Shown here piece after piece: positions 6,651 through 14,644 of a DNA stretch of 38,231 nucleotides. How positions within the stretch are numbered: the stretch's first letter is position 1; each line of letters opens with the position of its first letter. Made by a program: the position numbers and the translations under genes. Where the stretch lies: positions 2,591 to 40,821 of the forward strand of contig DYLI01000002.1 in the NCBI GenBank assembly GCA_020722165.1, written 5' to 3'. The notes under the pieces were generated by a model that had not been told where the DNA came from, made no database searches, and was given only the letters and a program-made list of their open reading frames with translations. This DNA is from Halothiobacillus neapolitanus. GTDB taxonomy: Bacteria > Pseudomonadota > Gammaproteobacteria > Halothiobacillales > Halothiobacillaceae.

Positions 6651-8114
6651 ATGCTGAAGGGCGCTTCCATAAATCGAATTTTAGAACATACCCGTGCGTT
6701 TTTCTTGGGTTGGTTCGTCCTGCTTGGCGCGGCTTGGGTACATGCTGCCCCACCAGACGAGCCCGCGAAGGAGGAGGCCGCGCAGGAGCTTAGGGGCGTG
6801 CAGCAGGATATCAAGGCTGAGCGCGCGCGCCTTGCGGCTTTGGATGCCGAGCGCGATGCGGAGGCAGCCAAGCTGCGCACCTTTGAGAATCAGCAGGCCG
6901 AAGCGGCGCGTGCCGTGTATGCGGCGAGTTTTGCGGTGAGCAGCAAGGAAAGTGAGCTTGTGGATTTACGCGCACGGCACGCAGCGCTGGGCGAAGAGAT
7001 CGCAAAAGGTTTGGCCAGCCTTGAGGATAATTTGCGCGCGCTGTATTTATTGGGGGCGGATAACGGCCTGGAGGGCGTATTAAGCCCCGGCGGACGTGCG
7101 GACAAAATGCGCGTGGAGGGTTATCTGGCGAAGTTGCGCGCCAGTCGTGTGGATGCGTTGCATCGATTGCGCCTGGCGCGTGAGGATAATGTGCGCGTGC
7201 AGCATGAGATTGAGTTTGCGCTGGAGGATATCACCCGGATGCAGCGTGTGGCCGAGTCTGAGCAGGCGGGGCTGGATGCTTTGCGCAAACAGCATGAAAA
7301 GGTCGTGAGTGCCTTGGAGGCTCGTTATTCGGCAGGCGAAGCCAAAGTGCGGCAGATGACCAAGGATCAGCATGCACTGGAACGGACTCTGCAAAAGCTG
7401 GAGCACGCCGAGGCGCAGGCCGAAGCCGAAGCCAAGGCACAAGCCAAGGCAGATGCCGAGACAAAACAGCGTGAGGCTGAGGCGGCTGAGCGCAGGCAAG
7501 ATGAAGCGGAACGGGTTAAGCGTGTGGAGCAGGCGCAGCAGGCGGAGGCTTTGAAACAGCGAGAAAAAGAAGCAGCAGAGCAAAGTCGCCAAGCGGCAGA
7601 GCCTGATGAGCCACCTGAAAAACCAACGTCAAAGCCGGTAGAAAAATCGGTCGAGCGAGAGATTTCTCGACAGCCTGATCCGGATGGGACGGAAACACGC
7701 CAGACGCGCAGTGCTGAGCCGGCGGATGGCGGGGAAATCCCGGTGCGTGGGCGCAAGGTTCGCAGCTTTGGTGAACCAACGGGTCTCGGTGAGTTGCGTT
7801 CGCGCGGCGTATTTTTCGCCGCGCCGGAAGGCTCACGGGTGCGCGCCTTGGCGGAGGGAAAGGTGGTTTTTGCTGATTGGGTACGTGGTTACGGTAATTT
7901 AATCATCGTGCAACACAAGGGTGGTTATTTAAGTTTGTATGCTCAAAATGAGGCGGTGTTGAAGTCGGTGGGCGCACGCGTGCAACGGGGCGAGGTCGTT
8001 GCTACGGCGGGGCGCAGCGGCGGCGAGCGTCAGACCGGAGTCTATGTCGAGGTGCGGCGCGGCGGGCAGCCGATGAATCCGACGCACTGGGCGGCATGGC
8101 CGAAAAATAATTAG
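6651..8114 (+). CDS. envC: Murein hydrolase activator, EnvC-like, with degenerate LytM/M23 domain
   Basis: This is a probably periplasmic protein of 487 residues. It has an N-terminal signal segment ending near WVHAAPP (residue 33). A long Ala/Glu/Arg-rich coiled coil (about 35-190 and 215-300) is followed by a charged, low-complexity linker to about residue 385. The C-terminal LytM-like domain contains GVFFAAPEGSRVRAL, GNLIIVQHKGGYLSLY and VYVEVRRGGQPMNP. The zinc ligands of active M23 peptidases (HxGxD-type and HxH) are missing, exactly as in EnvC, so it should activate amidases (AmiA/AmiB type) for daughter-cell separation and not cut peptidoglycan itself. The ATG at 6651 was chosen as it gives a normal signal peptide; no clear Shine-Dalgarno precedes it. 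ctpA follows, a common pairing. Confidence 0.87.
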   Translation: MLKGASINRILEHTRAFFLGWFVLLGAAWVHAAPPDEPAKEEAAQELRGVQQDIKAERARLAALDAERDAEAAKLRTFENQQAEAARAVYAASFAVSSKESELVDLRARHAALGEEIAKGLASLEDNLRALYLLGADNGLEGVLSPGGRADKMRVEGYLAKLRASRVDALHRLRLAREDNVRVQHEIEFALEDITRMQRVAESEQAGLDALRKQHEKVVSALEARYSAGEAKVRQMTKDQHALERTLQKLEHAEAQAEAEAKAQAKADAETKQREAEAAERRQDEAERVKRVEQAQQAEALKQREKEAAEQSRQAAEPDEPPEKPTSKPVEKSVEREISRQPDPDGTETRQTRSAEPADGGEIPVRGRKVRSFGEPTGLGELRSRGVFFAAPEGSRVRALAEGKVVFADWVRGYGNLIIVQHKGGYLSLYAQNEAVLKSVGARVQRGEVVATAGRSGGERQTGVYVEVRRGGQPMNPTHWAAWPKNN

Positions 8115-8269
8115 TTGTGAGTGGTTTTGTTTGCAATGTTTGGTATTACATTCGTGTCAATGCTTTATTGGAATGGCCTGTTACACTCACGCCAATAAGT
8201 GATTGCTGATTTAACGACGTGGTTTGAATTTTTGCGGATGGGTTATCCGTATTTTTGAGGAAAGGTTTG

Positions 8270-9706
8270 ATGCAACAGCGTATGCGGGCGGCGGCTTTAG
8301 TGGTTGCGGGTGCGACCTTGGGTTTTGGTTTGACCTTTGGTGTGGGCGTGTTTGCGCAGAAGGAAGCGGCATCTGAGAGCGCAACAAACGAAGCGCTTCC
8401 GCTGGATGAGCTACGCACCTTTACCGAGGTGTACGGGCGCATCAAGGATGATTATGTCGAGACCACGGAAGATAAAAAACTGCTGACTCAGGCGATTCGA
8501 GGCATGTTGAGCGGCCTCGATCCTCACTCCTCTTATCTTGATCCGGAGGAATTTAAGGAGTTGCGCGCAGGAACCACCGGCACCTTTGGCGGTCTGGGAA
8601 TTGAAGTCGGCATGGAAGATGGCTTCGTCAAGGTGATTGCGCCGATTGACGATACGCCTGCTCAACGCGCCGGGCTGAAAAGCGGCGACTTGATTATCAA
8701 GCTGGACGAAAAACCCGTGCAGGGCATGAGCATTAACGATGCAGTCAAAGTCATGCGCGGTGAACCGGGTACCAAGATCAAGCTGACTGTGGCGCGTAAG
8801 GGTGTCAACAAGCCGTTGGAGTTTGTGCTGGAGCGCGCGATTATCCGCACGCAAAGCGTGAAGAGCCGTATGCTGGCGCCGGGCTTTGCCTATGTGCGCA
8901 TCACGCAATTCCAGTCGCAAACCGAACAGCAAATGCTCAAGGCGATTGAGGCATTGAAGGAAGAAGCCGGTGGCAAACTCAAGGGCATGGTGCTGGATTT
9001 GCGCAACAATCCGGGCGGCGTGCTGCAAGGCTCGGTTGGTGTGGCTGATGCCTTCCTCAATGACGGTCTGGTGGTGTACACCGATGGTCGGGTCAAAGAT
9101 TCCAAGATGCGTTACAGCGCGCATAGCGGCGATGTGCTGGACGGCGCGCCGATGGTGGTGCTGGTGAACGGCGGCTCGGCGTCGGCCTCGGAAATTGTCG
9201 CCGGTGCGCTGCAAGATCAGAAGCGCGCCATTATCATGGGCACGAAAACTTTTGGTAAAGGCTCGGTGCAAAGCATTCAGGAGCTGGCGAATGGTGGGGC
9301 GATCAAGCTCACCACGGCGCGTTATTTCACCCCCTCAGGTCGCTCGATTCAGGCCGAGGGCATTGTGCCGGATATCGAACTGCCTGCACTTAAGGTCGAT
9401 CCCATCGAAGACAATGGCCTAGGGGTGAAAGAGTCTGATTTGGCCGGGCATTTGGATAACCCGAATGGCAAGAATGGCAAAGCGGATGCGCCCAAGCCGA
9501 AGCCTGAACCCGCTCCCAAGGCCGATGATGCGGATGCCAACAAAACTGAAAAAGCAGGGGATCAGCCTGCAAGTAGCCGAGCGGGCGATGCTGTCATGGA
9601 TAAAGATGACAAGCGTTCGCTGGCGCAAAAAGATTACGCTTTGTTTGAGGCGCTGAATATGCTCAAGGGCATGGCGATTGTGAACAAGGCGGCCAGCAAG
9701 CCTTAA
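8270..9706 (+). CDS. ctpA: C-terminal processing peptidase, S41 family (CtpA)
   Basis: This is an exported serine protease that cleaves at C-termini, usually of envelope proteins or murein hydrolases. The 478-residue protein has a signal or anchor helix (about residues 8-28), and a PDZ domain (about 95-180, with FGGLGIEVG and GLKSGDLIIKLD). The S41 core contains VLDLRNNPGG and the catalytic dyad, Ser305 in NGGSASASEI and Lys330 in TFGKGSVQ, 25 residues apart as in Prc. A Lys/Pro/Ala/Asp-rich low-complexity stretch (about 400-445) precedes the C-terminus. I chose the ATG at 8270 over an upstream in-frame TTG (8255) because GAGGAAAGG at 8258-8266 is a good ribosome binding site for it. The 155 bases after envC hold no other gene. 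A terminator follows at 9714-9738. Confidence 0.95.
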   Translation: MQQRMRAAALVVAGATLGFGLTFGVGVFAQKEAASESATNEALPLDELRTFTEVYGRIKDDYVETTEDKKLLTQAIRGMLSGLDPHSSYLDPEEFKELRAGTTGTFGGLGIEVGMEDGFVKVIAPIDDTPAQRAGLKSGDLIIKLDEKPVQGMSINDAVKVMRGEPGTKIKLTVARKGVNKPLEFVLERAIIRTQSVKSRMLAPGFAYVRITQFQSQTEQQMLKAIEALKEEAGGKLKGMVLDLRNNPGGVLQGSVGVADAFLNDGLVVYTDGRVKDSKMRYSAHSGDVLDGAPMVVLVNGGSASASEIVAGALQDQKRAIIMGTKTFGKGSVQSIQELANGGAIKLTTARYFTPSGRSIQAEGIVPDIELPALKVDPIEDNGLGVKESDLAGHLDNPNGKNGKADAPKPKPEPAPKADDADANKTEKAGDQPASSRAGDAVMDKDDKRSLAQKDYALFEALNMLKGMAIVNKAASKP

Positions 9707-9713
9707 ATCCCCC

Positions 9714-9738
9714 AAACGCTGCCATGTGCAGCGTTTTT
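9714..9738 (+). terminator. Intrinsic terminator after ctpA
   Basis: An 8-bp stem AAACGCTG (9714-9721) and CAGCGTTT (9729-9736) with a 7-base loop is followed by a short T run to 9738. It begins 7 bases after the ctpA stop and ends 17 bases before the YajL-like start, so it would reduce but perhaps not abolish read-through into that gene. Confidence 0.7.
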
Positions 9739-9755
9739 GTTATCAGGAGAGACTT

Positions 9756-10304
9756 ATGCCGCGTGTACTCATTCCTTTGGCTCCGGGCTTTGAAGAGCTG
9801 GAGGCGGTTTCACTAAGCAATATCTTGCGTCGTGCAGGGATTGAAGTGGTTATGGCAGGACTGCATCCCGGCTCGGTGTGCGCTAGTCGCGGCATGGTGA
9901 TTGTGCCCGATACCACTCTGGAGCAGGTCATGCACGAAGACTTCGACTTGGTGGTGCTGCCCGGCGGTCTGCCGGGTGCGGATAACCTGCGCGATGACCC
10001 GCGCATCATTCATTTGCTGCAACGCACGCATGAAGAGGGACGGCTGGTGGGTGCAATCTGCGCCGCGCCCAAGGTGTTGGCGCAGGCTGGATTATTGGCC
10101 GGGCATCGTGTGACGTATTACCCCGGTGCGTTGAGTGATGAGGCGCTGGCGGGCGCAACGGCGAGCCAGTCAGCGGTCGAGATGGATGATCGGGTGTTGA
10201 CCTCGCGCGGCCCCGGTACGGCGATGGATTTTGCCTTGGCGCTGGTTGAAAAGCTGCTCGGGCGCGCAAAGCGTGATGAGGTGGAGCGCGGTTTGGTGCG
10301 TTAA
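9756..10304 (+). CDS. DJ-1/PfpI superfamily protein, YajL-like
   Basis: This 182-residue protein is a YajL/DJ-1-type cytoplasmic protein. It has PLAPGFEELEAVS at the N-terminus with the conserved Glu, DLVVLPGGLPGADNLRD in the middle, and the nucleophile elbow AICAAP with Cys102. SRGPGTAMDFAL near the C-terminus matches the YajL/DJ-1 GPGT segment. Family members have been linked to oxidative stress protection, chaperone activity and removal of glyoxal-type adducts, although the last activity is disputed. The ATG at 9756 is preceded by AGGAGA (9745-9750), which decides it against an upstream in-frame GTG inside the terminator. It converges on the second ammonium transporter gene with a shared terminator between. 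Confidence 0.9.
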   Translation: MPRVLIPLAPGFEELEAVSLSNILRRAGIEVVMAGLHPGSVCASRGMVIVPDTTLEQVMHEDFDLVVLPGGLPGADNLRDDPRIIHLLQRTHEEGRLVGAICAAPKVLAQAGLLAGHRVTYYPGALSDEALAGATASQSAVEMDDRVLTSRGPGTAMDFALALVEKLLGRAKRDEVERGLVR

Positions 10305-10320
10305 TCTGCTTATTGTTTGA

Positions 10321-10354
10321 ATGAAAAAGCCCCGAAAATAGGGGGCTTTTTCAT
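10321..10354. terminator. Bidirectional terminator between yajL-like and amt genes
   Basis: A perfect 13-bp inverted repeat, ATGAAAAAGCCCC (10321-10333) and GGGGCTTTTTCAT (10342-10354), has an 8-base loop. It has a T run on either strand and sits between two convergent genes ending at 10304 and 10358, so it should terminate both. Confidence 0.9.
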
Positions 10355-10357
10355 GCC

Positions 10358-11548
10358 TTAGCGTTTGCCAGGCGGCGTGGCGGTGATTTTGTGCAGAGCG
10401 AGATCCGCACCTTCGTATTCCTGCTCTTGGTCAAGACGTAGGCCGACGGTTTTCTTCAACGCGCCGTACACCACAAACCCGGCGATCAGGGCAATGCAAA
10501 TCCCCAGCAGTGTGCCGATAAGCTGGCTCATAAAACTCACCCCGCCCATACCTCCCAGCGCCTGCAAACCAAAAATTCCCGCCGCAATGCCGCCCCATGC
10601 GCCGCATAAGCCATGCAATGGCCAGACACCGAGCACGTCGTCGATTTTCCAGCGGTTTTGGGTGAGGGTGAATAGCCAGACAAACATGCCACCTGCAATC
10701 GCACCAGTGACCAACGCACCCATCGGGTGCATCAGGTCGGAACCGGCGCACACGGCGACCAGCCCCGCCAGCGGCCCGTTATGGATAAAGCCGGGGTCAT
10801 TTTTGCCCACAATCAATGCCGCCAGAATGCCGCCGACCATGGCCATCAGCGAGTTCAAGGCCACCAGGCCGGACACAGCCTCCACTGTTTGCGCCGACAT
10901 GACATTAAAACCGAACCAGCCGACGGTCAGTGTCCATGAACCCAACGCCAGGAAAGGGATGCTTGACGGCGGGTGCGCAGTTATGCCGCCCAGTTTGCCG
11001 TAACGCCCCATGCGTGGGCCAAGCAGAAGTACGGCAGCCAGCGCCACAAAGCCACCGAAGGCGTGAACGACGACTGAACCAGCAAAGTCGTGGAATTTTT
11101 CGCCAAAACTGGCCTCAAGCCAGCTTTGCAGGCCGAAGTGACCATTCCACACCATGCCTTCAAACAACGGGTAAAACAGCGCCACCAGAATGAAGGTCGC
11201 ACCCATTTGTGGATAAAGGCGTGCCCGTTCAGCAATGCCGCCGGAAACAATGGCTGGAATGGCGGCGGCAAAGGTCAGCAGGAAAAAGAACTTGACCAAG
11301 CCATAACCATGATCGACCGACAGCGCCTGCGCACCGCTCCAGAAGTCCACCCCATAGGCCAGCGGGTAACCAATAAAGAAATAGGCAATCGTCGCCACGG
11401 CAAAGTCAGCCATGATTTTGACCAGGGCATTCACCTGGTTCTTTTCGCGCACCGTGCCGACTTCAAGAAAGGCAAAACCAGCGTGCATGGCGAGTACCAT
11501 GGCGGCACCGATTAAAAGGAAAAAGACATCGGTGCCTGTAGGCTGCAT
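10358..11548 (-). CDS. Ammonium transporter (second Amt paralogue)
   Basis: This Amt-family inner-membrane channel of 396 residues has about 11 transmembrane helices. Family landmarks are GFAFLEVGTVREKN in helix 1-2, the external Phe gate region FLLTFAAAIPAIVSGGIAER, the first pore histidine in VVHAFGGFVAL, WFGFNVMS, and the second pore histidine in PLHGLCGAWGG. Unlike AmtB it has no cleavable signal peptide. It is only moderately similar to the amtB at 11750-13159. I chose the ATG at 11548 because the longer frame (to 11671) would run into the terminator of amtB and has a non-membrane, Arg-rich start. The terminator upstream and the 123-base gap suggest its own promoter. Residual read-through from torF-glnK-amtB is possible. 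Confidence 0.92.
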   Translation of the reverse strand: MQPTGTDVFFLLIGAAMVLAMHAGFAFLEVGTVREKNQVNALVKIMADFAVATIAYFFIGYPLAYGVDFWSGAQALSVDHGYGLVKFFFLLTFAAAIPAIVSGGIAERARLYPQMGATFILVALFYPLFEGMVWNGHFGLQSWLEASFGEKFHDFAGSVVVHAFGGFVALAAVLLLGPRMGRYGKLGGITAHPPSSIPFLALGSWTLTVGWFGFNVMSAQTVEAVSGLVALNSLMAMVGGILAALIVGKNDPGFIHNGPLAGLVAVCAGSDLMHPMGALVTGAIAGGMFVWLFTLTQNRWKIDDVLGVWPLHGLCGAWGGIAAGIFGLQALGGMGGVSFMSQLIGTLLGICIALIAGFVVYGALKKTVGLRLDQEQEYEGADLALHKITATPPGKR

Positions 11549-11671
11549 GGCGAAAACTCGGTTGACGGATGTTGTGAGCATCGCACCAGTGCAAGGGATA
11601 TGCCAACTTTGAAGAGGCGCTCTGCGGCGCAGCATGGAGCGATTACGCGGGTGAAAGTCGATGCGGCGCAC

Positions 11672-11699
11672 AAAAAAAGCGCCCCAAAGTGGGGCGCTT
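11672..11699 (-). terminator. Intrinsic terminator after amtB
   Basis: On the minus strand a 9-bp stem AAGCGCCCC and GGGGCGCTT with a 5-base loop (plus-strand 11677-11699) is followed by a run of seven T residues (plus-strand A run 11672-11678). It begins about 50 bases beyond the amtB stop and separates amtB from the second amt gene. Confidence 0.88.
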
Positions 11700-11749
11700 G
11701 CCGCATATTGATGCAGCGCGGTGTTGTTCAGCGCGCTGCAAGGGGAGTC

Positions 11750-13159
11750 TTAGTTGCTGTAAGCCCGCTCACCGTGTGAGCTGGTATCCAGACCTTCGCG
11801 TTCAGCTTCTTCGTTGACACGCAAGCCCATGACCATGTCGATCAGCTTGAACAGGATGAAGCTGACGACGCCCGACCAGATCAGCACGGTGCCCACGCCC
11901 CAGAGTTGGCTGATGACTTGTGCGGTGGGGTTGAATTCGGCCACCGCATTGGCCGCGTAGTCGAATACACCCGAGCCACCGAGAGCGGGGTTGGCGACGA
12001 TACCGGTACCAATCGCACCGACAATACCGCCCAAGCCATGCACGGCGAACACATCCAGCGAGTCATCCACCTTTAAGGCACGCTTGATGAAGCCTACGCC
12101 CCAGAAGGCGACGATACCGACCACCAAGCCGAGCACAATCGCACCCATTGGGCCGGAAAAGCCAGCGGCAGGAGTGACGGCAACCAAGCCGGCGACCGCG
12201 CCGGAAGCCATACCCAACATGCTGGGCTTGCCACGGGTCATCCACTCAGCGGCAGCCCAAGCCAGCATGGCCGCAGCGGGAGCGAGCATGGTATTGAGGA
12301 AGGCCATGGCGGCCGTGCCGTTGGATTCAAGGTTAGAGCCAGCGTTGAAGCCGAACCAGCCCACCCACAGCAAAGATGCACCCACCATAGTCAAAACCAA
12401 GTTGTGCGGCGGCATGGGCTCTTTGCCGAAGCCAATGCGCTTGCCGAGTACCATGGCGCCGACCAGGGCAGCGACACCGGCGTTGATGTGAACGACCGTG
12501 CCGCCTGCAAAGTCGAGCGCGCCTTTAGCAAACAGGAAGCCCGCAGGGTCACCATAGGCAGAGGGGCCGCCCCAGAACCAGACCATGTGCGCCATCGGCA
12601 GGTAGGAAAAGGTGAACCAGAGCACGGAGAACACCAACAGGGCGGAGAACTTCACACGCTCGGCCAGGCCACCGACGATCAACGATACGGTAATCGCAGC
12701 AAAGGTGAGCTGGAAAATGACGAACGATAGTTCAGGAATAACCACGCCAGCGCTGAATGTTTCCACCATCGACGAGGTATTCACCCCAGCAAGGAACATC
12801 TTCGACAAGCCGCCAACGAAGCTGTTCAAATCGCCACCTGCGGTGAAGGCCATGCTGTAGCCATAGACGACCCAAAGAATGGCGACGACAGCCACAATCG
12901 CCATGGTTTGGCTGAGGACGGAAAGGACGTTTTTGCTGCGCACCATGCCACCGTAAAACAGGGCAAGGCCGGGCAGTATCATCATGAACACCAGTGCGGT
13001 GGAAATGAGCATCCATGTGGTGTCACCCTTCTCGGGAGTCGGCGCAACGGCTTGTGTCACCACTTCAACCATGGCGGCGGCTTCTTCCGCGTGGGCGACA
13101 CCGGCGAGCATCAGCGCAGGTAGAGCCAATGGCAGGATCAGGGATTTTAGTTTCATCAT
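11750..13159 (-). CDS. amtB: Ammonium transporter AmtB
   Basis: This is a trimeric ammonium channel of 469 residues in the inner membrane. It starts with a cleavable signal peptide (about 1-24, ending VAHAEE), and a second N-terminal stretch leads into TTWMLISTALVFMM. It has 11 predicted helices. Signature segments are LFYGGMVRSKNVLS, FQLTFAAITVSLIVGGLAERVKF (Phe gate), HINAGVAALVGAMVLGKR (first pore His), WFGFNAGSNLESNGTAAMAF and VFAVHGLGGIVGAIGTG (second pore His), quoted in part. The C-terminal tail contains DMVMGLRVNEEAEREGLD, which contacts GlnK. The start has a good GAGG Shine-Dalgarno. It is the third gene after torF and glnK, 11 bases beyond glnK, and ends at a strong terminator. Confidence 0.97.
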   Translation of the reverse strand: MMKLKSLILPLALPALMLAGVAHAEEAAAMVEVVTQAVAPTPEKGDTTWMLISTALVFMMILPGLALFYGGMVRSKNVLSVLSQTMAIVAVVAILWVVYGYSMAFTAGGDLNSFVGGLSKMFLAGVNTSSMVETFSAGVVIPELSFVIFQLTFAAITVSLIVGGLAERVKFSALLVFSVLWFTFSYLPMAHMVWFWGGPSAYGDPAGFLFAKGALDFAGGTVVHINAGVAALVGAMVLGKRIGFGKEPMPPHNLVLTMVGASLLWVGWFGFNAGSNLESNGTAAMAFLNTMLAPAAAMLAWAAAEWMTRGKPSMLGMASGAVAGLVAVTPAAGFSGPMGAIVLGLVVGIVAFWGVGFIKRALKVDDSLDVFAVHGLGGIVGAIGTGIVANPALGGSGVFDYAANAVAEFNPTAQVISQLWGVGTVLIWSGVVSFILFKLIDMVMGLRVNEEAEREGLDTSSHGERAYSN

Positions 13160-13170
13160 GCAATCCTCAC

Positions 13171-13509
13171 TTACAGGGCTTCAGGACCGGACTCGCCGGT
13201 ACGGATGCGGATGGCTTGTTCGATAGTGCTGACAAATATCTTGCCGTCACCAATCTTGCCGGTTTTCGATGCGCGCACGATGGCATCAATCACGGTTTCG
13301 ACCAGCGCATCATCAATAGCCATTTCCAGCTTGATTTTCGGTAGGAAGTCCACGACGTATTCCGCGCCGCGATACAGTTCGGTGTGACCCTTTTGGCGGC
13401 CAAAGCCTTTGACCTCGGAGACGGTCAAACCTTGCACGCCGATTTCGGCGAGGCTTTCACGCACTTCGTCGAGTTTGAAGGGTTTGATAATGGCAGTAAC
13501 GAGTTTCAT
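13171..13509 (-). CDS. glnK: PII nitrogen regulatory protein GlnK
   Basis: This 112-residue PII trimer subunit senses 2-oxoglutarate, ATP/ADP and nitrogen status. It starts MKLVTAIIKPFKLDEVRE and has the T-loop GRQKGHTELYRGAEYVVDFLPK with the uridylylation site Tyr51, here at the expected position. The B and C loops (KTGKIGDGKIFV and the Arg-rich end around IRIRTGE) bind nucleotide. Lying between torF and amtB, it should block AmtB when nitrogen is ample and be uridylylated when nitrogen is scarce. The ATG at 13509 is preceded by AGGAG. Whether it is GlnK or GlnB cannot be told from sequence alone; the amtB linkage favours GlnK. Confidence 0.95.
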   Translation of the reverse strand: MKLVTAIIKPFKLDEVRESLAEIGVQGLTVSEVKGFGRQKGHTELYRGAEYVVDFLPKIKLEMAIDDALVETVIDAIVRASKTGKIGDGKIFVSTIEQAIRIRTGESGPEAL

Positions 13510-13524
13510 CGGGAGGCTCCTCGC

Positions 13525-14310
13525 TTAAAAGGACTTGGAGAAAGTCAGCACGGCCTTGGCATTGGCGACTTCTTTCGGGTTATCGACACCAAAGGTGTAG
13601 GTTGAAGTTTTGGCATCGGTGTCGGTATAGGCCAGTGAGAAGACGCCAAAGCCGACATCTTTGCTTACACCCAGTTTCCAGTCGGTGTAGGACGCGTCCG
13701 AGTTGTTTTTGATGTCTTGATAGCCGACATGCCCGAGGATGCCCCAGCCATCGCCCAAGTCGTAGGTTCCGCTGAGGTCGAGGTAGTAGCTGCCGTTTGT
13801 TTTGCCGCCGTCAGTGGTCGTCCAAGCAAAGATGTAGTCCGAGACAACATAGTTGTATTTCAGAGACAGGGTTTTCCAGCTGATGCCAGCGTAGATTTCT
13901 GTGGTGTCGGGCGTGGTCGCGCCAGCAACATCGTCGCCGGGGTAGTAGTAGGTCAGTACACCCAGGTCATAGCCAAAGTCTTCGGCAAATGTACCTTTGT
14001 ATCCGCCGTAAAAGTCGAGCTCCAGACTGCTATTGTCTTTGAGGTTGCTGTCGTTGACCCAAGCGACATTCGACCCCCACATGCCGAGGTAGAAACCGTT
14101 GTAACCAAAATCCACGCCGCCGGATACGGCGGGCTTGTTTTGGGTTTGTGATACGCCACGGAATACGTAGTCGGTGGCGAGTCCTACGTTGGCGGTCAGG
14201 GTGTAATCAGGGGCTGCGGCGACAGGAGCGTCTGCTGCGAACGCGGGAATGGCGGTAAGGCCAAAGCTCAAAAGCAGGCTGGCGCGGAGAGTATTGATAC
14301 GAAGTTTCAT
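13525..14310 (-). CDS. TorF-family putative porin
   Basis: This 261-residue outer-membrane protein has a signal peptide (about 1-25, ending AIPAFAAD). The mature part has alternating aromatic/hydrophobic beta strands (LATDYVFRGVSQTQNKPAVSGG, YNGFYLGMWGSN, SSLELDFYGGYKG), the pattern of the TIGR02001/TorF family, and ends in Phe (FSKSF), as outer-membrane barrels do. The gene commonly sits before glnK-amtB in proteobacteria and is thought to let small nitrogen compounds through the outer membrane, but no substrate has been proven from sequence. The ATG at 14310 has GAGGA upstream (14321-14325 region). A sigma-54-type promoter lies about 74 bases upstream. Confidence 0.9.
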   Translation of the reverse strand: MKLRINTLRASLLLSFGLTAIPAFAADAPVAAAPDYTLTANVGLATDYVFRGVSQTQNKPAVSGGVDFGYNGFYLGMWGSNVAWVNDSNLKDNSSLELDFYGGYKGTFAEDFGYDLGVLTYYYPGDDVAGATTPDTTEIYAGISWKTLSLKYNYVVSDYIFAWTTTDGGKTNGSYYLDLSGTYDLGDGWGILGHVGYQDIKNNSDASYTDWKLGVSKDVGFGVFSLAYTDTDAKTSTYTFGVDNPKEVANAKAVLTFSKSF

Positions 14311-14383
14311 GGTGCTGTCCTCGTGGATAAAGTGGCTCAATCGTTTAGGCTTGCGCTGATAATGCAGCGTGCGAACCGATTAA

Positions 14384-14399
14384 TGCATGATGAATGCCA
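14384..14399 (-). promoter_or_regulatory. Candidate sigma-54 promoter for torF-glnK-amtB
   Basis: On the minus strand TGGCATTCATCATGCA matches the -24/-12 consensus TGGCAC-N5-TTGCA with the exact spacing of GG to GC (10 bases between). It is 74 bases upstream of the torF ATG, leaving a leader of about 60 bases. RpoN control fits a nitrogen-limitation operon containing glnK and amtB. A weaker GG-N10-GC match lies just downstream (around 14363-14377) and is a less likely alternative. Confidence 0.68.
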
Positions 14400-14418
14400 G
14401 ATTAAAAAAACATATATT

Positions 14419-14489
14419 TATCATATATTTAGACAAATGGCTCGCGGTCTTGAGCGAGGGTTGGGCGGGGCGTGCTTTATTTTGGTGCA
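14419..14489. promoter_or_regulatory. Candidate IHF site and NtrC-like site upstream of the sigma-54 promoter
   Basis: Two elements lie upstream of the sigma-54 core. TATCATATATTTA at 14419-14431 matches the IHF consensus WATCAR-N4-TTR except at one base, within an AT-rich stretch holding two near-identical CATATATTTA units (14411-14431). TGCTTTATTTTGGTGCA at 14473-14489 has the 17-base length of an NtrC site with one perfect half (GTGCA) and one weak half. Its centre is about 109 bases upstream of the inferred start point, a classical NtrC distance. The 334-base gap between torF and ubiK (14311-14644) holds these sites, and I see no gene in it. Confidence 0.4.
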
Positions 14490-14644
14490 TTGTGTTTGCA
14501 TGGATGAAGCGTAGCGCAACCCGAGGATGAAAGTTCCCCTGGTGATCCCCACCCGGATTGCCATTCGGCCTACAAAGCCAGCGGGCGGAGTGTTCGCAAA
14601 CCATCTGCTAGACTAAGCCGCACTATCGACACGAGGTGGCTGAG

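Noticed and set aside
8115..8269. A distant inverted repeat GTGAGTG (8117-8123) and CACTCAC (8184-8190) between envC and ctpA
   Set aside because: Seven bases separated by 60 is expected by chance in a gap of this size, with no T run or other structure.
8411..9271. A 286-codon open frame on the minus strand inside ctpA
   Set aside because: It is antisense to the clear S41 protease reading frame, is rich in His, Gln and Arg, and has no recognisable domain; it is a shadow of a GC-rich gene.
11549..11671. N-terminal extension of the second amt gene
   Set aside because: It adds an Arg-rich stretch unlike Amt proteins and its first codon lies at the edge of the amtB terminator.
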